Positions 49,201 through 59,269 of a stretch of DNA of 64,000 nt are shown here, one piece after another (position 1 is the first letter of the stretch; the number at the start of each line of letters is the position of its first letter). The DNA is from Blakeslea trispora. Taxonomy: Eukaryota; Mucoromycota; Mucoromycetes; Mucorales; Choanephoraceae. The DNA lies in NCBI GenBank assembly GCA_025331445.1, contig JAIWNE010000082.1:81208-145207 (forward strand). Reading direction: 5' to 3'. The position numbers were made by a program, and so were the translations under genes. Under the pieces are notes generated by a model, which was given only the letters and a program-made list of their open reading frames with translations, made no database searches and had not been told where the DNA came from.

Positions 49201-49299
49201 AGGACTATTGGGAGTTGATTCAGTCTTTTTTGCTGGCAGGAAAAACGAGTTGATAGTACGATTGGCTTGACTGACAGAGTAACCTTGAGGTGGTGGCAT
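46208..49299 (-). CDS. FUN30: SNF2-family chromatin remodeller Fun30/SMARCAD1
   Basis: Exons on the minus strand are 49299-46990, 46927-46617, 46560-46493 and 46440-46208, giving 973 residues. A CUE-type ubiquitin-binding helix bundle lies at about 190-235 (MIQRIQKVCPKKSLEEIQTA). The ATPase has ILADEMGLGKTAQVISFLG (motif I, about 415), ILDEGHMVKN (motif II DEGH, typical of this family), and LLTGTPLQNN. The helicase C lobe has KVLIFSQFTKMLDIL, STKAGGFGINLTSA, and DRAHRVGQTKDVTIYKL. Fun30 and SMARCAD1 assist DNA end resection and heterochromatin maintenance. Intron phases (0, 2, 1) close the frame. The N-terminal 180 residues are Ser/Asp/Glu-rich. Confidence 0.95.
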
Positions 49300-49376
49300 A
49301 CTTGAAAGAAAAAAAAAGAAACGTTGCTATTGTTATACAAAATAAAAAAAAAAAGCAACAAGGAAATGTAAAAAAA

Positions 49377-49471
49377 TTTTTTTTTTTTTTTTTTTTTTTG
49401 CTTGAAGGCTAAATGCCAAAAAATTGTCAGCACCGATGGATTGAAAAAAAAAAAAAAAAAAAAAAAAAAAA
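49377..49471. repeat. Facing T23 and A28 tracts, 44 bp apart
   Basis: T23 at 49377-49399 and A28 at 49444-49471 are complementary, with 44 bp of mixed sequence between them. The pair could form a long stem-loop on either strand or act as a nucleosome-free promoter element; it lies 78-172 bp upstream of the FUN30 start. Long homopolymers are also prone to sequencing and assembly length error. Confidence 0.8.
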
Positions 49472-49652
49472 TTACTTTCACCATTTTAGGAAAAAGACTG
49501 TACATATTTGCTGACCATTGTGTGTTTGTTTTTTTATATATATTTAGTAGTAAATTTGACTTGTAAAAAAAGAGCTTTAAATCATGATCCTATTTGAACG
49601 GTACAAAGTCTTTTTTCTTTAATGATGCTATTTTGACCACCATGTTTTTGTT

Positions 49653-49677
49653 CCCCCCCCAAAATAAAAGGGGGGGG
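49653..49677. repeat. C8-AAAATAAAA-G8 perfect hairpin
   Basis: Eight cytosines, a nine-base A/T loop and eight guanines make a perfect GC stem. It is not followed by a T run on the plus strand. It lies in a gene-free stretch; the role is unknown. Confidence 0.85.
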
Positions 49678-50149
49678 TACCTCAAAACAAGTATGAGTGC
49701 ATTGTATTTCTTACAATGGCTGTTTATGAAAGCAATCCACCCTACTTTTTTTTTTTTTTTTTCAAATTATAAGGTCAATGCTAATAATTCTTGTTGTAGT
49801 CTGACCTTGTTTGACCCCCCCCCTATGTGTCCTGTTGTTGGTAGCCAATGGAAATCAAGGGTTTGAATATCGCGATACAATATATCAACACAATGCAATC
49901 AACGGTTTCTTTTACTCATTGCTTATCTTTTTTTTTATCTGGTGCTAATGTGGATATCGTAACCTAACAAACAATCCACCAGACAAGTTGAGAAAGTAAG
50001 CGAATACATGATTGAAAAACAAAGCCAAACCCCCCCCTAAACAAGATGTACTTTATCACACAATAAACATTGTTTCTAATAGAATGCTTTTGGTTTGTTT
50101 CACTCTTTTTTTTTTTCTTCTTTTTTTTTATTATTTTTACTTGATTATC

Positions 50150-51119
50150 TTATGAACGTTGGCGAATAACTAATTCCAAGAACTTATAAAGAAAGTGTTA
50201 ATGATGTTCTAAACTGATGAAATAATTCAACCTTGTACCTGTTCATAGTTGATCTGAATCCATCCGTCATTATCTGTATCGAATTGTCTGAAGGAATCTG
50301 TGAGTGTCTTGACAGTGACACATGCTTGAACAAAGTTATCAAAGGTAATATTGCCTTTGCCTTCAGCATGTCCTAAAAGTGTTATTATTGACTTTGAATT
50401 CACCATAACAAGCTTATTCTCTTCTTACCATATTTATCAAACTTCTGGACTAAAACACGAATGAATTGGTCCGATAAGTTATAACCAAAAGTCTTTAATG
50501 CATTTCTCATCTCAACAACATCAATATTGCCCGAATTATCAGCATCAAAAGTCTGGAAACATCGCTTCCAATCCTCAATGTATTTCCATAATCCAGCAAA
50601 TTCATTAAAGTCAATCGTACCACTGTTGTCTAGAAATTTTAGGTGATATCAGGGCTTCATTTTTTTTTCCCATTTAACCGCTTTTTTTTTTTCATTACTG
50701 ACCTTTATCAAACATATTCACCATTGTACGCACAGTTTCAATGTTAAAAGGGCTCCAATCTCCATTGACCAGTGCACGTTGAAGCTCATCTACAGAGAGT
50801 TGACCAGAATTGTCGGTATCAACTGCTGTAAACCAACTCCATAATTGAGGATCACTTCCGGGTGGTGCTATGGATGATGATGAATTTTCAGTGTTATTCA
50901 AGAAAAAAAAAGTTACTTACGTCCATGAGGTCTTTGAGGTGCATAGCCTTGTTGAGGTGGTGGATAACCTTGTTGAGTTGGTGGATAGCCTTGTTGAGGT
51001 GGAGGTCTGTAATTGTTGTATGGACTTTGAGGAGCACCATAACCTTGTTGTTGTTGTTGGTAGCCACCTTGTTGGTATCCTTGTGGGTTATAACCGCCGT
51101 ATCCTTGATTGTATGCCAT
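50150..51119 (-). CDS. Penta-EF-hand calcium-binding protein (ALG-2/peflin type), copy 1
   Basis: Exons on the minus strand are 51119-50921, 50867-50703, 50629-50429, 50372-50239 and 50182-50150, giving 243 residues. The N-terminal 70 residues are Gln/Gly/Pro/Tyr repeats (QQGYPPTQQGYPPPQQGY), as in peflin. EF1 loop is DTDNSGQLSVDE, EF2 DKDNSGTIDFNE, EF3 DADNSGNIDVVE. EF4 has an insertion (KYGHAEGKGNITFDNF), and EF5 is DTDNDGWIQINYE. The C-terminus FLELVIRQRS is set by the last 33-nt exon; the alternative acceptor upstream gives a non-homologous tail. PEF proteins dimerise through EF5 and link calcium to ESCRT, COPII and membrane repair steps. Confidence 0.92.
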
Positions 51120-51443
51120 TTAGTTCTTGATCTTTTTAAAAAAAGAGAAAAAAAAAAAAAGAGAGAAAAAGAAAGAAAGCAAGGAAAGTTTTTCTTTATT
51201 TTTTTTTTTTTTTTTTGTAACCGCCAAGTGATATCCTGCTTGATGATGATGACGCTGCGGACTTGGAATTTATTTTTATATCAACTGCAACTCTTTTGTG
51301 TCACTTTCTTTTTTATAATCCAACATTCGCTTAGCAGAAAACTTACAAAACATTGTTTTTGCGCACCAATGATTGTATACGAAAAAAGACTCCTGATTGT
51401 ATTTTTCTCTTTATGATAATACTGTTGAAATTGTCTATGAAGC

Positions 51444-51492
<49 letters not shown>

Positions 51493-53459
51493 CTTTTTTA
51501 TAGCCGTAAGGTACATTCTGTAGTTAGAAAACAGGGTCAAAGAGCCTGCCCAAGACCATGGGACAGACTGTTCCACATTTTTCATGCTAATGATAGCAAT
51601 GAACACTGTTATCATTTTGACCTCAGCCATAATATTGTAGAAATGATCTTGTCTGATACATATCAACAAAGAAGAACTGCAGTCTATTCACTTTTGACTT
51701 TATTGTCTCTGTACTCACTTCCTCGTTAAAGACAGATTTCTTTCGTATTCAAGTTTTTCTTGTCTTGTCCTGCCACATCTGGTTAGCCTAGTTTGCTGCT
51801 TGATATCACTACAACAGGTACTATGTTGCAGCTTTTTCTTTACATTTCTTTAATGTCTCTTCTTTGCATTCGTTTTAGGATCATTGAATGTATTATGAAA
51901 CAAGCTTTAGTTTGTACTTTACTTTTTCTTTTATCTATGTTTACTCAATACAGTGCTTAACCTAATAAAAAGAATAACTATACTAGGGCAAAATATACCT
52001 TGCTAACTCAGCTTGTGAATTTGAAAGACCATAGATTAGCAACAGTCAAAGTTGTTTGAAAAAAAAAAAAGAACAAATAAGATGGCCACACCACAAACGC
52101 TTGATTCTGATGAGTTTGACATGTCAACAGAGATAGCAGGCTTTGATGACAGACTCTTTTGAGAATAATAAAGATTCACTCTTGTTTGAGATTCTTAAAG
52201 AACAAAGAATACATTAAAGAAAGAAGGGGAGGATGTTACGAGGGAAGGAATCCTTTGATCTTGTATTTCTTTTGCGCTTCATAAAGCTTGGTGGCGACAT
52301 AAAATCCAAAAAAGGAAACAAGTGGCTGACATTTACAAACGGTTTGTGCTACACTATTTTGAATCAGTTGCATCCAAAAAAAAAACCTAAGCTATTCTTG
52401 GCGGATCTGACATGCCTAATGGGAAACTCCTGTCTAGAATATTGATTTAATTGGATCATATTAACCAATTAAATCAATTGTTAAGACCGGTCTTTCACAG
52501 CGAATCTCAGCTTAACTAGCTTTTGGTTTTTTTCTGAGAAAAAATACAGCCACAGGAAGCTGAGGTTTGATCGGGCCTTAAATAAAGCATATCTGGCATG
52601 ATGATGACCACAATCCATATTTCTTTCTTTTACAATTCAATTCAAATATGTCTACTATTGATATACAAGCAGCCGTGGCAAATACAACAAGAGCAAAGAG
52701 AAAGCTTATTGAGGAGTGTATTGGTTGAGTCGCGCTAGCATTACTAGAGAGAGAGATTTCACGCATAAGGGTGATCTCTTACGCGACTGTGAAAAAAGGC
52801 ACACTTCTGTCCAAAAGCTAATGAAAGAACAACGAGACACGCTTGATTGAATTGCAACAAGCAACCCCTTTCTTTAGCACCCTTTGACGCTGAGTTTCGA
52901 TTTTAAAAAAGTGATCGAATTTCAGGTTCTAGCGACTGTATCTCTTCCTTGTACCCTCTTTTCTGTTAAAAAAACTTGTCGTTATTGTACCAGTCTCTAT
53001 GCCATTTTTTTCCCCAGTAACATTTCTACTTATCTGACCACTGTGTTTCCTCAATGTGAGACGTGTTGAGAGTAGCATTTAGGAATGAAAGAACTCCTTT
53101 TCAGAGTCAGATGCATGGTTACATCAATCATGCCATTCTTTAACTGACAAAAAAGAAGCGACCGTTTTTTTTTTAGTTCTAGCGTGGAGACTTTTGGCTT
53201 TATATGAATAAAATACAGCTTAATTCTTTTTTTTTTTTACTTGTATTGAAAATGTCACTCTTCTCACTTTAATGATAAAAAAAGGAAAGGGGGGGGGCAT
53301 TCAGGCTAGTGAAATTTATGTTCTGAAAAAGTGATTAGAAAAATCGACCCAATCGAGGCTCAAGAAAATAGCCAAATGAAAGTTAAAAAAAAAGTGTCCA
53401 AAAAGAATGACTAATTGACAGCAGAAAGGACATCTATTCTCCTTCTTCAAACATCCGCC
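51120..53459. other. Intergenic between the two PEF genes
   Basis: 2.3 kb. Contains T16 at 51200-51216, the (CT)19 repeat, an A12 run at 52059-52070, and G9 at 53289-53297. Near 52650-52850 two small plus-strand frames look partly protein-like (RERDFTHKGDLLRDCEKRHT) but do not join in phase; perhaps a decayed gene. No intact gene. Confidence 0.5.
51449..51486 (+). repeat. (CT)19 dinucleotide repeat
   Basis: An uninterrupted CT run followed by T-rich DNA in the gap between the PEF genes. It does not belong to a recognised leader. Confidence 0.95.
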
Positions 53460-54509
53460 TTAACTTCCTTTCATATCTGGTCTACTACTGACAACAATTG
53501 TCAGAAACTTGACAGCAAAAAGTTTAGTGCATTGTTTGATTGCTAATTTAGCCTTAATTTCCTTACATCTTCATAACTGATCATAATAGATCCTCTATTT
53601 TCGTAATCTCTTGCCCTAAAGGATCTTGTCAAAGTTGACAAAGTGACGCAAGCCTGAACGAAATTATCAAAAGTGACTGTACCACCTCCTTTTTTGAATG
53701 ATGAGTTCAATGTCAGTACTCTTTTTTTTTTAGTGTAGATACACACCATGTTTATCGAATGTGTGTACTAGTGTTCTGATAAAAGCATCACTGACATTGT
53801 ATCCAAATACCCTAAGAGCATGCTTCATCTCATGAAAATCAATGCTTCCTGAATTATCATAATCGAATTTCTTAAAGCAATGACTCCAGTCTTCAACATA
53901 TTTCCATAAACCTCTAAATTCTCGAAAATCAATTGTGCCATTGTTGTCTGAGATTGAAATAGTGTTAGTTCTTCAAGCATTGTTTGGTCAATGAAGTTTA
54001 CTACTTGCCATCATCAAATATACTTATCATTGTGCGTACAGTCTCTATGTTGAAAGGGCTCCAATCTCCGTTAATCAATGCTTTCTGAAGTTCATATACC
54101 GTTAGAGTGCCTGAGCCATCAAGATCCATTCTCTGAAACAAGCTCCACAAGTATTGTTCTCGTTTATCTGCCATTGGTGATGCTACAATAATAAGTTACC
54201 AAACACAATTTGCTTTTTTGTTTAAAATATGTGTGTGTTACCGAAACTATTGCTCCTCTGTAAATCTGTATTTGTTCTTCTATCATGGTTTTGAATAGTG
54301 TGAGGGGGTCGCTGTGAATAGTCGAAACTCGGTAGACTGTATTGTTGAGGTGAATGCTGAATAGCTTGTGGTGGTGGTGGTATATGGTATGAATGATAGT
54401 GTCCATATGAAGGTATTCCCTTTTGTTCATAAAATCATTGCTAAGCACAGCCAAACTTAACCTAGCTTATAGAAAGCAAACACAACTTTACCTGCTGAAA
54501 CGGATACAT
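53460..54509 (-). CDS. Penta-EF-hand calcium-binding protein, copy 2 (diverged)
   Basis: Exons on the minus strand are 54509-54492, 54419-54242, 54182-54009, 53947-53747, 53688-53567 and 53507-53460, giving 246 residues. EF1 loop DLDGSGTLTVYE, EF2 DDDNNGTIDFRE, EF3 DYDNSGSIDFHE, then EF4 DKHGGGTVTFDN and EF5 DYENRGSIMISY. EF4 lacks the insert of copy 1, and EF5 has lost key ligands, so it may not bind calcium. The 201-nt third-from-last coding exon matches copy 1 in length and phase, and the last exon joins at the same place (SYED-FLTIVV). Exon 1 encodes only MYPFQQ. The third intron begins with GCAAGT, the same non-canonical donor seen in two other genes here. The N-terminal region is Pro/His/Tyr-rich rather than Gln/Gly. 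Confidence 0.88.
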
Positions 54510-57240
54510 TTTGTTGTGCAATTATCTAATGAGTTTTGTTAGTCGGAAGAAAGAAAAAGATTAAAAACGGCAAAATGGAACAACTGGCATATCATGTCAT
54601 GTTGCCGAGTCAAGCCACCATTACCAATAACGTTGGCTTAGCATGATCATATCTACATTTTTTATTCGGAATTTATTGTGATATTAATTGATACCAATAG
54701 AGCCCTAAACTACTCTCACCTTTTTTTGTGAGTATTTTGACTAAAGGTTCTTGTAAACAGATTTGAACACCTGTATATTGTGTTGATGTAAAGAAGGGGC
54801 TGATATCTTCTAAGCATATATTTTTGACGATTCTGCTGTCTCAAAAATCAGTAAAGAATAAGGATTTCTTGGGATGAGAAATAGATTTAGCGCTTCTTCA
54901 GACACTAATAAGGTCTTTTTTTCTTTTTGCTACAAAAGGTTTTGACGATAAACTAGTCTCAAGTATTCTCCATCAAACGACAACAGCATTCTTCTTTTTT
55001 TTTTACACTTAAAAAAAGAGAACAAACACAGTTGGTAGATATTGGTAACGCAAAATGATTTTTTTTTCTTATGGATAAACCATTATTTAACCCAGTATGA
55101 TGAATATTCTTGTAGAAATCAGAATAGATAAAACTAACTCTCGCTTGTTTTTATTCCCAAATAGATTGTATAACCCCGTTTCAAAGGATTTACTCTTTGA
55201 CCCACTATTTATCAATCTTTCATAATCCTGTTAACCTTTGTAACTTACAGCAATTATTTGATTCGCAAGTGTCTTGTTAAAAGGTAGTTTATTTTAATAA
55301 TTAAAGAATTGCCTTTCCCGGTCACTTCTCTTGAGTTCAATGTGCAAATATGTGTATATGTATCCATTAGTTACTCTAGAGCATAAGTTAGCCAAAGAAT
55401 AACTACAATGCAAGACAAGCACATTGCTGTTTGTGTCACCAAACAATTCCTTGAGGCTGAATGTGTTTCACTATTGTCTTCCCATAAACAGCCTGATCGT
55501 TGTAGTTACAGGCTCATTCTAACTATGCTTTCATTCTTTTCTGAACATAACGAGGTCTCGGCTAGAAGTACCTTTTTTTCTTTTCCTTTCTTGCTCCGCA
55601 TAATTTCATGATTTCGGTGTTGGCTATGTGTTACTGCAATTGTAGAGGAGTTCTATATCCAAAGTCATTAGCTGCATAATAAAGCAAGCTCTTTCATATT
55701 GTCAATTCCCCTTTACTCTCTATTATATCAGCTATACAAAGAAAGAGAGAGAGAAAAAAAAGAGAAAGAAAGAAAGAAGCCAACAATACATGTTGAGTGA
55801 TGTGCTACGTCATCATTGTGCTTATCATTATGATTGGTTTTGAGAAAATAGGCAATTTTCATATAGAGGAAAAAAAAATCCGCCCTATTTTTTTTTTTCT
55901 CTTTTTTTTCTCTTCAAGGGCAAGGTGATTCTTGCTATCGCACAGACTGAGGCAGCTCGTTATTGTTTCTTCAGTAATGCACAGTTGCAAGAGAGACCGG
56001 CGTGAATGACATCTTTTCGATAGACGCGTTGGCTGCTGTTATGTTTGAAAGGGTGCCCTCCTGATTTCGTAGCAGTGTTGGACTTTCTCTTTTGCTGATC
56101 TCTTTCTCCCCTTCTCGCATGACTATTCTTTTGCTTTTAGTCCCCCCTTCAGTGAGGGAGCAGTAGAGAATAAGAGAGCTGGGAGTTGGAGTTAAAAGGG
56201 GAGGATACTCTCACTCGGGATGTGACAGCTTCACTTTTTTTTCTTTCTTTCTTTCTTTTTCGTTAGAGAGAGAGAGAGAGGGTGATGCCTGGACGTATGC
56301 TGGCTACCCTAGTCAAGTGAGAGCTGTGGTTCTTTGAGCTATGGTTCTTTACTAGGCAGGTTCAGACGTGGATATTAGAAGCAATTCGGGGAGTGCTTAT
56401 GGAAGATGAAGAGCGGGGAGGGTACCCCTAGCATACAAGTTATGTTTTCTTCATACGAAATATGACACTCTTTTTCCTTTCGAGTCTTTGACATATGCGA
56501 CACTTTGAGGGTATTGGCTACCTTTGCTTTCATTGCTTGTCGTCAACCCCTAGGGATCCTCAGTAGGACGTTGGTATGGTCTTCCCCTGTTTTACCTTAC
56601 GAGGTCACTCAGGCGGTATCTCGCACCGTGAGCTAGAGAAGAGGGTAGATTGAAGTCAACCTCCACGATTGGTTACCCTTGGAAACAGTTGTAATAAACT
56701 GGCTAATAGACTTCTAACATTATGTTGTTATAAATCCAATAAATAAATACTTGTTATAAAATCTTACTTTTCTTTTTTTTTTTACTTTTTTAACTTTTTT
56801 CTTTTTGCTCGCTAAAGATGCATTTCTTGATCACTTAATTTTGTTGAATGAATAAGAGTTCAATCAATTCAGTAAATCATGCCTACATTCAATAAGCATC
56901 CTACTGACTGACACTAGGTTGCTCGATTACTGTTACTCTTATGTGATCAACCTGTCTAAATCTACTGCTTGATCAAACCTAATCTCTACCTGACTTGGAT
57001 GGAATGATGAACATCCTCTACACACTCTATCATGCTTATCAATCGCTTCATGACCCATCCTCAAGATTCATGCATATATTTCCAGCCCTTTATCTCTCTC
57101 ATATAATAGTGCTTTAACAAGGTGGGCTTTTGTTTGAGAAGCACTCTACTGATCTCATACATGTTTGCATAGTTAAGGCTTATTCTTCTTACTTGATAGT
57201 ATGTGCTACTCACAGTCCCCCTCCCCCTTTTTTTTTTCAC
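54510..57240. other. Gene-poor region
   Basis: 2.7 kb. 54510-55850 is AT-rich and featureless apart from A/T runs; 55735-55790 is a long GA-rich purine tract. From about 55900 to 56720 the base composition shifts to higher GC with many TCACTC/GAGAG motifs and no coding frame. A GA repeat lies at 56266-56280. See findings for this block. Confidence 0.45.
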
Positions 57241-57581
57241 TCAGTAATTGCATACAAGTTGATGAAATGCTCAGACAACATGGTAAAGAGGATGCAACGA
57301 TAATTGATAGTAAACCTCTCATTTACTCTTACTCACTCACTCACTCACTCACTCTCACAGAAGGAAGATGGATCTTTCATTGCTTTACATGTTTCTCCAC
57401 GTGATACATTCATTGTACTATTTCGGATAGACAAGAATGGTTGAATCAAGGTATGTCATATCTGCTTTACATGCTCTTTCGTCCCCTCCCATAGACTCAG
57501 ATTAGTCTGTACTCATTGCAACATGTACAATACTATGATAGCCCTTTGTTGCTCTCATCAGTACACTTGATCACGGAATTG

Positions 57582-57670
57582 TATCCGTATCCATATCCAT
57601 ATCCATATCCATATCCATATCCATATCCATATCCATATCCATATCCATATCCATATCCATATCCGTATCC
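57582..57670 (+). repeat. TATCCA hexanucleotide tandem repeat, about 15 copies
   Basis: Units TATCCG at both ends and TATCCA in the middle. In the open plus frame it would encode alternating Tyr-Pro. The unit is uniform inside and variant only at the borders, a sign of recent expansion. Confidence 0.95.
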
Positions 57671-57976
57671 GGCATATTCACCAGGGCTACAATCACATGC
57701 TGTCAAACTACTTGAACAAAAGCCTTCCTCATCACTTGGCTGTGCTGCATCTTCCTCAAATGTTCCTCATATGCTCCTCACACTGCTATATTTGCCACGC
57801 TGTTTCTGATCCTCGTCATTCTCCTCCACCGCATTTCATAGATAGTTGTACACAGATGCAGGGTAACGGAGGCAGAGTTCAATACAAGTCAAGAGCATAT
57901 GATTGAATGTGCTATACTGTGGCGCTATGTTGATCGTCGACGAATTGGCAGACAATCTTATACTGAGATGATACGG

Positions 57977-58040
57977 CCATCCTTTGGACCATCCTTTGGA
58001 CCATCCTTTGGACCATCCTTTGGACCATTCTTTGGACCAT
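57977..58040 (+). repeat. 12-bp tandem repeat CCATCCTTTGGA, about 5 copies
   Basis: Five units plus a partial one, the fifth with C to T at position 5. It encodes GPSF or DHPL depending on frame; the frame changes across it. Confidence 0.92.
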
Positions 58041-58166
58041 CTATCAACTTCCTCTTCCTCTCTTTCTCCATCGTGCAATGCAATACAACAGGATACTGTA
58101 TCGCTCGTTGTACCGGCTATCTCAAGATTCAATAGGTTATTTGAACCACTGTTTAAACAAAAATAA

Positions 58167-59003
58167 ATCAATAGGATATTTTACGATAACATTGTTTATA
58201 AAACAAACTACTTACAAATTACCAACCAAGGTATGTATTTTTTTGATCGAATGGCAAGTGTTTAATATCCCTGACTTCTAAGCGCTTTGTTTTTTTTTCT
58301 TTGAGCGTGTCTTTGGCTTGGAGATTGTTCTTTTCTTATTTGGAGGTACTGGCTGCGGCTTGGAGGTTGAAGGCCCAGCATTATTTTCAATATTGGTTGA
58401 ATCAACGAGGGTGATCTTATCCTGGTATACACTATTTCTGGTATGCGCGCAATTTATTTGTCTTTTTTTTTTAAGCTACAATGGCTGAACTCATGAAACA
58501 CATAATTTGTCTATCGACAAAAAAGATAAAATTGTGCAAGTATCCATCCCCAACACATTAGCTCAAGTGGGTCCATAGCTACAAGCAAATAACTATTTCT
58601 TCAAGCAATACAAAATGAATTATCTTGGGTAATCCAACATAGTGAGTTTTTTTTTTTTTTTTCTTTAAGCATAATATCAACATGAGGAAAATAACTTGTA
58701 AATTTTTGAATTGGGGCAATTTGCAATCTAATTTTCTTGAAAAGAATGTGTATAACTAAACCAGTCAGATCCTTGTCTTTCTTAATAAGAAACAGTCATG
58801 TATCTTTCTATTGAATTTCTTTGCTCTGGTTGAAACAATAGAGTATACTAGTTGCTTTCTTTTTACGTCATAAGCGTATAATGACATACTCAATGACGAC
58901 ATGTTTGATTCTTTTTTTTTTTTTTTTCTAAATGATATATATATATAAAGGAGATCATGATTTTTTCTTTACTTTCTTACTTATAGATAATCCTACTTGT
59001 AAA
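58167..59003. other. Intergenic
   Basis: 0.84 kb AT-rich DNA with T9 at 58288-58296, T18 at 58647-58664 and T15 at 58914-58928. A TATATATATATAAAGG stretch at 58936-58951 lies about 60 bp before the ATG of the next gene and could be its TATA element. A CTTATAG acceptor-like signal just before that ATG may mark a 5' UTR intron. Confidence 0.45.
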
Positions 59004-59249
59004 ATGTCCAACCAACAACAACAACAAGACCTTGACACTGTCACCCATCCTTCCTTGTACAGAGACAGCGTAAACTGCAAAGTGACTCCAAAGATCGACG
59101 GTGATATCCAATGTGCTAACCAAAATCAAAAGTCATCCAACACAGAAGATTGGGACCTTTATCCTCAAATGATTCGTAAAGTAGAAAACGAAGGCAACCA
59201 AAAACAAGTGGAACATCTTCATGAATTAGAAAACACATCATCGCATTAA
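59004..59249 (+). CDS. Small hydrophilic protein, unknown
   Basis: 81 residues from MSNQQQQQDLDTVTHPSLYR to LHELENTSSH. Rich in Gln, Asn, Asp, Glu and Ser; no hydrophobic segment, so probably soluble and disordered. The start is at the first ATG after a run of T and a CTTATAG signal. The codon choice is like that of well-expressed neighbours. It is convergent with the phospholipase gene, 20 bp away. No family recognised. Confidence 0.62.
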   Translation: MSNQQQQQDLDTVTHPSLYRDSVNCKVTPKIDGDIQCANQNQKSSNTEDWDLYPQMIRKVENEGNQKQVEHLHELENTSSH

Positions 59250-59269
59250 ACAATTGTTTCTTTCTTTAT

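Larger units (their letters stand above)
49300..50149. other. FUN30 promoter region with long homopolymer tracts
   Basis: 0.85 kb. Besides the T23/A28 pair and the C8/G8 hairpin (separate entries), there is a T16-17 run near 49745-49762, a C9 at 49815-49823 and C8 at 50030-50037. No coding frame is credible. Confidence 0.5.
57250..58166 (+). pseudogene. Decayed gene with embedded tandem repeats, unidentified
   Basis: Plus-strand stretches read as protein but in changing frames: VDEMLRQHGKEDATIIDS near 57257, EDGSFIALHVSPRDTFIVLF and RIDKNG (57360-57440, ending at a TGA), then EFNTSQEHMIECAILWRYV with DRRRIGRQSYTEMI (57880-57970). After the 12-bp repeat the open frame changes to STSSSSLSPSCNAIQQDTVS and FNRLFEPLFKQK with a stop at 58164. 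The frame changes at the 12-bp repeat and near 57420 suggest slippage damage. Some frame changes may be real introns; I could not join all parts in phase. No family is recognised. Confidence 0.4.

Noticed and set aside
48926..49270. Plus-strand Ser/Leu-rich frame over FUN30
   Set aside because: Antisense shadow of the acidic N-terminus of Fun30 (GAA/GAT runs read as Ser on the other strand).
50184..50213. Alternative last exon of PEF copy 1 ending TLSL
   Set aside because: A later acceptor gives FLELVIRQRS, which matches the PEF C-terminus and copy 2.
51491..51729. Open frame after the (CT)19 repeat (VHSVVRKQGQRACPRP)
   Set aside because: No family, start only through the repeat, and no splice context; treated as chance.
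56037..56719. Annotation of a solo LTR as a feature
   Set aside because: The TGTTA/TAACA ends match but no target-site duplication or second copy is visible in the window, so it is kept only as a finding.
57331..57350. ACTC tandem motif as a CRISPR or regulatory array
   Set aside because: A simple tetranucleotide run of five units; no spacers.
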